Below are positions 59,386 to 64,000 of a stretch of DNA of 64,000 bases, one piece after another. The first letter of the stretch is position 1. Every line of letters starts with the position of its first letter. The position numbers and the translations under genes are program-made. The notes under the pieces are model-generated. The model saw only the letters and a program-made list of their open reading frames with translations, searched no databases and was not told the DNA's origin. The stretch comes from Chitinophaga arvensicola (GTDB lineage: Bacteria > Bacteroidota > Bacteroidia > Chitinophagales > Chitinophagaceae), in contig NZ_FOJG01000002.1 in the NCBI RefSeq assembly GCF_900110835.1, positions 2,322,979 through 2,386,978 of the forward strand, read 5' to 3'.

Positions 59386-62300
59386 TGAAGCATATCATAG
59401 CATCACTCCTGTTATGTAGCTGCCTCGGAAGCGCCTGTGCTCTTGCGCAGAAGGCCGTTATTCCCGCCAGCCACAGCCAGTCTTCCCCAGACACGAAGAC
59501 CAACCGGCAACGCCGCACATCTGCTGAAACGAATCCGGCGAATCAGTCAACTTCCTTTACCAGCATTGAATTACAGCCTACCGTCGCCTATCTCCGGGAT
59601 CATGGCGCCGCAGCACGCATGGTAAGGATCCGTTTTCATGGAGGCAGCAGTTATAAGGCTGCTACGGTGTATACCCAATTTAATGGGCGGGAAGACAGCA
59701 CCACGCTACCTGCCAGCACCGCTGGTATGACGGATTATGAACTGGCACTCCCCGGACCACCGGTGGAGAAGGATGCCCAGCTGTTTGTACGCCTGGTCAG
59801 CGACGGACAAACTTATACCGCCCGCTGTATTATAGCACCGGCGCGGCAATGGAAGGTGTATCTTATGCCGCACTCCCATGTGGACGTGGGCTATACGAAT
59901 GTACAGGCAAAAGTGCTGGCCATTCATATGAACAACATTGATGAAGCCATCAAAATAGCGGCCCGCACGGCCAACTATCCGGTGGAAGCCCGCTTTAAAT
60001 GGAATACAGAAGCCCTTTGGGTAGTAGATAAATATCTTTCCACTGCGAGCAACGAAAAGAAACAGGCCTTCAAAGAAGCAGTACAGAAAGGCTGGATCAA
60101 CCTGGATGGCGCTTATGCCAATACCAATACCAGTGCAACCTCTTCCGCCCAGCTGCTGCAATTATTCAGCACCGGCGCCCGCCTGGCAAAAGATTACGGG
60201 ATGCAGATCCACACCATGTTCCAGGGAGATGTACCAGGCGCTTCATGGGGCCTGATCAGCCAGTCGAATCTTACCGGCGTTCATTACTTTCTCAGTGCGC
60301 CCAATGCCAACGACCGCATCGGCAGCTCCGGGCAATGGCGCGATAAACCTTTCTACTGGCGCGATGCCTCCGGTCAGCAACAGGTGCTGTTCTGGCAATC
60401 CTCCCCCTACTCTATCGGCTATACGCTGAAAGGAAGTAAAATCCCGAACTTCTTTACCGTGGAAGATCCCAAACCTTATTATACGGGCAAACCCAGCGAT
60501 AATTTTCTGAACCCATACCTGTTTGATTATCTCTCGCAGCTGGAGCAAAAAACATTTCCCTATAACATGACCCTGCTTACCTGGGCCATGAGCGATAATG
60601 CACCCATAGACCCCGAACTGCCGGACGCAGTAAAAGCATGGAATGAGCGGTACGCATCTCCCCAACTGGTGATCACCTCCGTAAAACAATTCTTCCAGGA
60701 TTTTGAAACCGCCTGGAAAGATAAAATACCGGTCATGAGCGGTGATTACACTGAATACTGGACAGACGGCATCGCCTCCGGCGCCAGGGAAACTGCCATT
60801 AACCGGCAGGCCTCCGACCGGCTGCAACAGGCGGGCGCCATCTGGGCTATCCGCAATAAACCAGGCTACCCTGCAGATTCTTTTCATAATACCTGGCTGA
60901 ACCTGCTGATGTTCAACGAACATACCTGGGGCGCGTATAACAGCGTATCAGAACCACAGGATCCTAAAGCAATCGCCCAATGGCGATACAAGCAGGCATT
61001 TGCACTGAACGCACAGCAGCAGTCGATCGCATTGCTGGATAGCAGTACCAACGGGGCTGCAAATGCCGCTGGGGATAACGCTAAAGAATATACGGGAAAT
61101 ACAGCCAATGCAGTAGATGTGTTTAATACGCTCGGCCAGCCACATACCGCAGTGGTATTGATACCGGCGGCTCTTAGCCAGGCAGGCGACCAGGTAAAAG
61201 ACAGCCAGGGGAAAAAATTACCCTCGCAAAGACTGAGTACCGGCGAACTGGCATTTCTAGCCACCGCACTTCCGCCATTTTCCAAACAAAGATTTACCAT
61301 ACATGCCGGCCCACAAACAACCGGCACGAAAGCTACTGTCACAGCCAACAGCCTGGATAATGGCCTTTACACCATCCGGGTAGATCCCAACACCGGCAAT
61401 ATCACAGAGCTACGCAAAAAGGGCTACGATGGCAACCTGGCCGATGCTGCCGGTCTGAATCAATACTCCTATATGCCAGGCGATTCTGCTGAAAAGGTAG
61501 TTTCCAGCGCCCAAGCCAATATCCGGATCAAAGAAAAAGGACCATTGGTGGTAAGTTTACTGATCACTACACCTGCACCCGGCGCCAATTCACTCACCCG
61601 GGAAATCAGGCTGGCAGCAGGCAGCGACCAGATTACCCTCATCAATACCCTCGACAAAAAAGCCATCGGCGATAAGGAAAGCGTACACTTTGTATTTCCG
61701 TTCCATGTACCGGGCGCACAGGTACGTTACAGTATTCCCTGGGGAAGTATCCGCGCCGAAGCAGATCAACTGCCGTATACTAACAGGAACTGGTATACGC
61801 AGCAACGCTGGGTAGATGTTTCCAATAAAAACGTAGGCGTTACCTGGTCCAGCCCGGATGCACCATTGTTTGAAATCGGGCAATATCCTACAGCGGGTTT
61901 GCTGGGCGGGCTGCATAATTCACCCCGCTGGCTCGCCTTCACAGAACAGCAGCCACTCATTTCTTCCTGGGTGATGAATAATCTCTGGCATACCAATTTC
62001 CGCCGCGACCAGGAAGGGCCAACCACCTTTCACTACTACCTGCAGGTACATGGCGCCTATGATGCCGCCGTGGTAAATCGTGCAGGCCTGGAACATCATC
62101 AGCCGCCTGTTGTTACTGCCGCCAGCGGCCCTGCTTCAGAACGTCTTTTCTTCGATATAAACGGAGGACCGGTGTATGTGGAAAATCTTTACCCTGCTGC
62201 AGATGGCAATGGCGTACTGCTGCAACTGGTCAACAGTGCCGATCATACAGCCACGGTGACGCTCACTTCAAAGAATGCATTGAGCATCTCTGAAAGTGAT

Positions 62301-62387
62301 TTACTGGAAACCAACAAGAAAACGCTGTCAGATAGTTTTGAGATACCTGCAAAAGGCATCCTGATGATCCGTGTCGCCAGGAAATAA
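59385..62387 (+). CDS. Glycoside hydrolase family 38-like alpha-mannosidase
   Basis: 1000 residues from the ATG at 59385, the start of a signal peptide (residues 1-22, LGSACALAQKA); the frame is open 19 codons upstream only through the operator. After a ~140-residue N-terminal beta domain, the GH38 catalytic region starts: metal-binding HSHVD at 163-167, the catalytic Asp in FQGDVPGASWG at about 282, and NEHTWGAYN with His513. A C-terminal GH38 domain (about 640-900, DQITLINTLDKKAIGDKESV) follows. The family cleaves alpha-mannosidic bonds with a zinc ion. Export and the SusCD genes point to periplasmic breakdown of mannosides. It has its own promoter region after the susD terminator. Confidence 0.9.
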   Translation: MKHIIASLLLCSCLGSACALAQKAVIPASHSQSSPDTKTNRQRRTSAETNPANQSTSFTSIELQPTVAYLRDHGAAARMVRIRFHGGSSYKAATVYTQFNGREDSTTLPASTAGMTDYELALPGPPVEKDAQLFVRLVSDGQTYTARCIIAPARQWKVYLMPHSHVDVGYTNVQAKVLAIHMNNIDEAIKIAARTANYPVEARFKWNTEALWVVDKYLSTASNEKKQAFKEAVQKGWINLDGAYANTNTSATSSAQLLQLFSTGARLAKDYGMQIHTMFQGDVPGASWGLISQSNLTGVHYFLSAPNANDRIGSSGQWRDKPFYWRDASGQQQVLFWQSSPYSIGYTLKGSKIPNFFTVEDPKPYYTGKPSDNFLNPYLFDYLSQLEQKTFPYNMTLLTWAMSDNAPIDPELPDAVKAWNERYASPQLVITSVKQFFQDFETAWKDKIPVMSGDYTEYWTDGIASGARETAINRQASDRLQQAGAIWAIRNKPGYPADSFHNTWLNLLMFNEHTWGAYNSVSEPQDPKAIAQWRYKQAFALNAQQQSIALLDSSTNGAANAAGDNAKEYTGNTANAVDVFNTLGQPHTAVVLIPAALSQAGDQVKDSQGKKLPSQRLSTGELAFLATALPPFSKQRFTIHAGPQTTGTKATVTANSLDNGLYTIRVDPNTGNITELRKKGYDGNLADAAGLNQYSYMPGDSAEKVVSSAQANIRIKEKGPLVVSLLITTPAPGANSLTREIRLAAGSDQITLINTLDKKAIGDKESVHFVFPFHVPGAQVRYSIPWGSIRAEADQLPYTNRNWYTQQRWVDVSNKNVGVTWSSPDAPLFEIGQYPTAGLLGGLHNSPRWLAFTEQQPLISSWVMNNLWHTNFRRDQEGPTTFHYYLQVHGAYDAAVVNRAGLEHHQPPVVTAASGPASERLFFDINGGPVYVENLYPAADGNGVLLQLVNSADHTATVTLTSKNALSISESDLLETNKKTLSDSFEIPAKGILMIRVARK

Positions 62388-62398
62388 AAGGACGTTTC

Positions 62399-64000
62399 TT
62401 ATTCTATATTAAATACGGTTAAAACCGCCGAATGATCGGAAGCCCACACATCATCTATTTCGGGGGCGGTCCGGATAATTTTGGAAGACAGGGCTTTGAT
62501 ACCCGGTCCTTTATAGTAGATAAAGTCGATGCGTGAAGTTTGCAGATGTCCATAGATAGCCGCGAAAGTTCCGCCGGGATGTGTTACCTCATCAGGTTGC
62601 AGATCCCGGTAACTATCGCGGTAACCTTCCGCCAGCATTACTTTCGATGTGGGCAAGGCCACCGGACCATAGCCGTAATGCAAAAATGCCGCCCTGGCGG
62701 TCCAGTCGAGATGACTCCCCGAATTAAAATCCCCTGCTAATATCACCGGCAATGAAGCATCTGCTTTCAGCAGCGGATCAATATCCTGCTGCATATTTTT
62801 TCGTGCATCCGTTACCGCGAGTTCGCTGTCTTCCCTGATCCAGTCGTCGGTATTAAATCCGGGGATAGGGTAAAAGTCGGTGTATTCATGTTTATAAGCA
62901 TATCTCAGCCACCAGTTGCCGATCAGCACTTTCCGGTTGCCGGGCAGCTGAACAGTCGCTGTATTGGACTTAAAATTATCGTTAGACAGATGTTTCTCCA
63001 GCGGATAACGGCTGAACAGCGCGAGGTTGGCGCCGGGTGCAGAAGTCTGCAGCTGGTAACCCAGCGACTCCTTCAGGAATTCCTGCGTACCATAAGCTTC
63101 CTGCATGGAAATAATGTCTGCGTTGGTTTTGAGCAATAGTTCCTTTACCCGTTCGCGGCCGCTATTCCCTACGTGAACACCGCCATGCCAGATATTCCAT
63201 TGCAAAAGCTTTACTGTATTGGGTTGTACCGGCAATACTGTTTTGGCAATATTACTATGCGTTGCTTCCGGCGTATAGGCGACACCGTTCAGTGCAAACG
63301 AAGTAACATCAGCATACAGGGTATCTCCTGCCACTGCGTCTTTTTTCACATCGAAAGTAACCAGGAAATAATTGACTCCGTTCTGAAGCGGGTATCCATC
63401 TGCCGGAGGCAGTATTAATTTCATACTCCTTTGCGGAACATTCCCGGTTCCAAACAATTCCTTTCTATTGGCAGCCCTTGGGGTTTGCCCGGTGTAGTAT
63501 ACATGCACAGCTCCTATATCAGACAAGCGTGTGTTACGGGACAGATCCAATTGCAGGCTGGTCAGCTTCAACGGAGAGGCGTTACCGTTAGCAACAATAC
63601 GCAACTTCAGGACCTGTTCATTGGCGCCACCCTGATCTGCATCCCATTCACTTTGTATAGTCACGGCGTTGAACAGTTGCTGTTTGCCCGCCGGTATGCT
63701 GAACAATGGATTATCGTTTTTCGCAAGGGTAGCCAGTGGCAGTGTACTTTTGTATTTTTTGCGGGTATTGCGCATATGATAGGCCTGGTGGCCTTTCCCT
63801 ACGATATTCAGACTTACATCGTCCTGCATATCATCGAAGGGATAGTAGCCTTTCAGTGCAGCGAAATCATGATGGCGGGCAGTAAGCGGCTGATACATCC
63901 ATTTGCGGATAGTAGCTGCCGGTAAGGCTTTTGTCCATATCCTCACTTCATCTATATAGCCGCCAAAAGTACTGGAGTCCTGGTCATTGGTACCAATAGC
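62399..64000 (-). CDS. LamG / BNR-associated / endonuclease-exonuclease-phosphatase protein, 5' end cut
   Basis: At least 534 residues; the gene runs past the right edge, and the first visible part (GGYIDEVRIWTKALPAATI) is the end of a LamG/concanavalin-like domain. Next comes a region like the N-terminal domain of BNR-repeat sialidases (TIQSEWDADQGGANEQVLKL, VHVYYTGQTP, LQNGVNYFLVTFDVKKDAVA). The last ~280 residues form an EEP hydrolase: LLQWNIWHGG, IISMQEAYG, VILAGDFNSGSHLDW, RIDFIYYKG, WASDHSAVLTVF. EEP enzymes cut phosphodiesters in DNA, sphingomyelin or inositides. It is convergent with GH38 (11-bp gap). The substrate could be a glycan phosphodiester, but that is guesswork. Confidence 0.85.
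   Translation of the reverse strand, partial: AIGTNDQDSSTFGGYIDEVRIWTKALPAATIRKWMYQPLTARHHDFAALKGYYPFDDMQDDVSLNIVGKGHQAYHMRNTRKKYKSTLPLATLAKNDNPLFSIPAGKQQLFNAVTIQSEWDADQGGANEQVLKLRIVANGNASPLKLTSLQLDLSRNTRLSDIGAVHVYYTGQTPRAANRKELFGTGNVPQRSMKLILPPADGYPLQNGVNYFLVTFDVKKDAVAGDTLYADVTSFALNGVAYTPEATHSNIAKTVLPVQPNTVKLLQWNIWHGGVHVGNSGRERVKELLLKTNADIISMQEAYGTQEFLKESLGYQLQTSAPGANLALFSRYPLEKHLSNDNFKSNTATVQLPGNRKVLIGNWWLRYAYKHEYTDFYPIPGFNTDDWIREDSELAVTDARKNMQQDIDPLLKADASLPVILAGDFNSGSHLDWTARAAFLHYGYGPVALPTSKVMLAEGYRDSYRDLQPDEVTHPGGTFAAIYGHLQTSRIDFIYYKGPGIKALSSKIIRTAPEIDDVWASDHSAVLTVFNIE

Noticed and set aside
60243..60923. A 226-codon minus-strand frame inside the GH38 gene
   Set aside because: Overlaps the catalytic part of a confident enzyme; composition is that of a reverse-complement shadow.
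1..64000. CRISPR arrays, insertion sequences, rRNA operon, prophage genes
   Set aside because: No regularly spaced repeats, transposase, rRNA sequence or phage structural genes were found on either strand.

Overview
The window looks like chromosome of a Bacteroidota member, most probably Chitinophagaceae (Chitinophaga-like). The signs are two SusC/SusD outer-membrane pairs, two ECF sigma/FecR regulator pairs, a GLPGLI-family protein with its large beta-barrel receptor, a GldF-GldG fusion with its ATPase, many lipoproteins with a Cys-Lys-Lys N-terminus, promoters of the -33/-7 (TTTG / TAnnTTTG) type and few good Shine-Dalgarno sites. One RNA gene is present, tRNA-Ser(UGA). I see no insertion sequence, prophage or CRISPR array.

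Layout. 1-182: N-terminus of a GH78-type rhamnosidase running off the left edge. 263-2880: AraC regulator divergent from an FAD monooxygenase. 2970-12785 (all minus): ECF sigma, FecR, a TonB-dependent receptor without SusD, two paralogous predicted beta-helix lipoproteins, a small barrel-like protein and an S41 protease lipoprotein. 13007-15522: a DHFR-like reductase, an AraC regulator and a secreted protein. 15577-29932 (all minus): ECF sigma, FecR, SusC, SusD, a metallopeptidase-like lipoprotein without a visible zinc motif, a GldA-like ATPase, a GldF-GldG fusion and two short MutS-like ATPases. 30219-31376: azoreductase divergent from an HxlR regulator, with palindromes between them. 31695-32882: a lipoprotein with pepsin-like features.

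33015-37440 is a patch of small genes (methyltransferase, two orphan proteins, an HTH/SDR pair, a Cys-rich secreted protein), AT-rich in its right part, ending at tRNA-Ser. 37781-41497 and 41504-44278 hold a thioesterase, small envelope proteins, and a receptor-GLPGLI-AraC-VOC operon. 44507-46994 is a sugar-acid dehydratase/SDR pair, facing a large SNF2 helicase (46998-51029). 51184-52071 is a repeat lipoprotein. 52160-62387 is a polysaccharide utilisation locus: GntR regulator, six-hairpin glycosidase, SusC, SusD and a GH38 alpha-mannosidase-like enzyme. The right edge cuts a LamG / BNR-associated / endonuclease-exonuclease-phosphatase protein.

How the parts work together. Two systems appear to be switched on by cell-surface signalling (receptor with STN domain -> FecR -> ECF sigma). 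The mannoside-type locus instead appears GntR-controlled: a palindrome TATGTTTGTACATA lies just upstream of both glycosidase genes and contains a -7-type element. The best candidate for an undescribed system is the 15577-21505 block, where two MutS-like ATPases lacking the mismatch-recognition domains are packed behind a gliding-type ABC transporter and a SusCD pair. Other notable items are the pepsin-like lipoprotein and a duplicated promoter module (15-bp box, 21-bp gap, 14-bp box) in front of an HTH gene and its neighbouring SDR gene.
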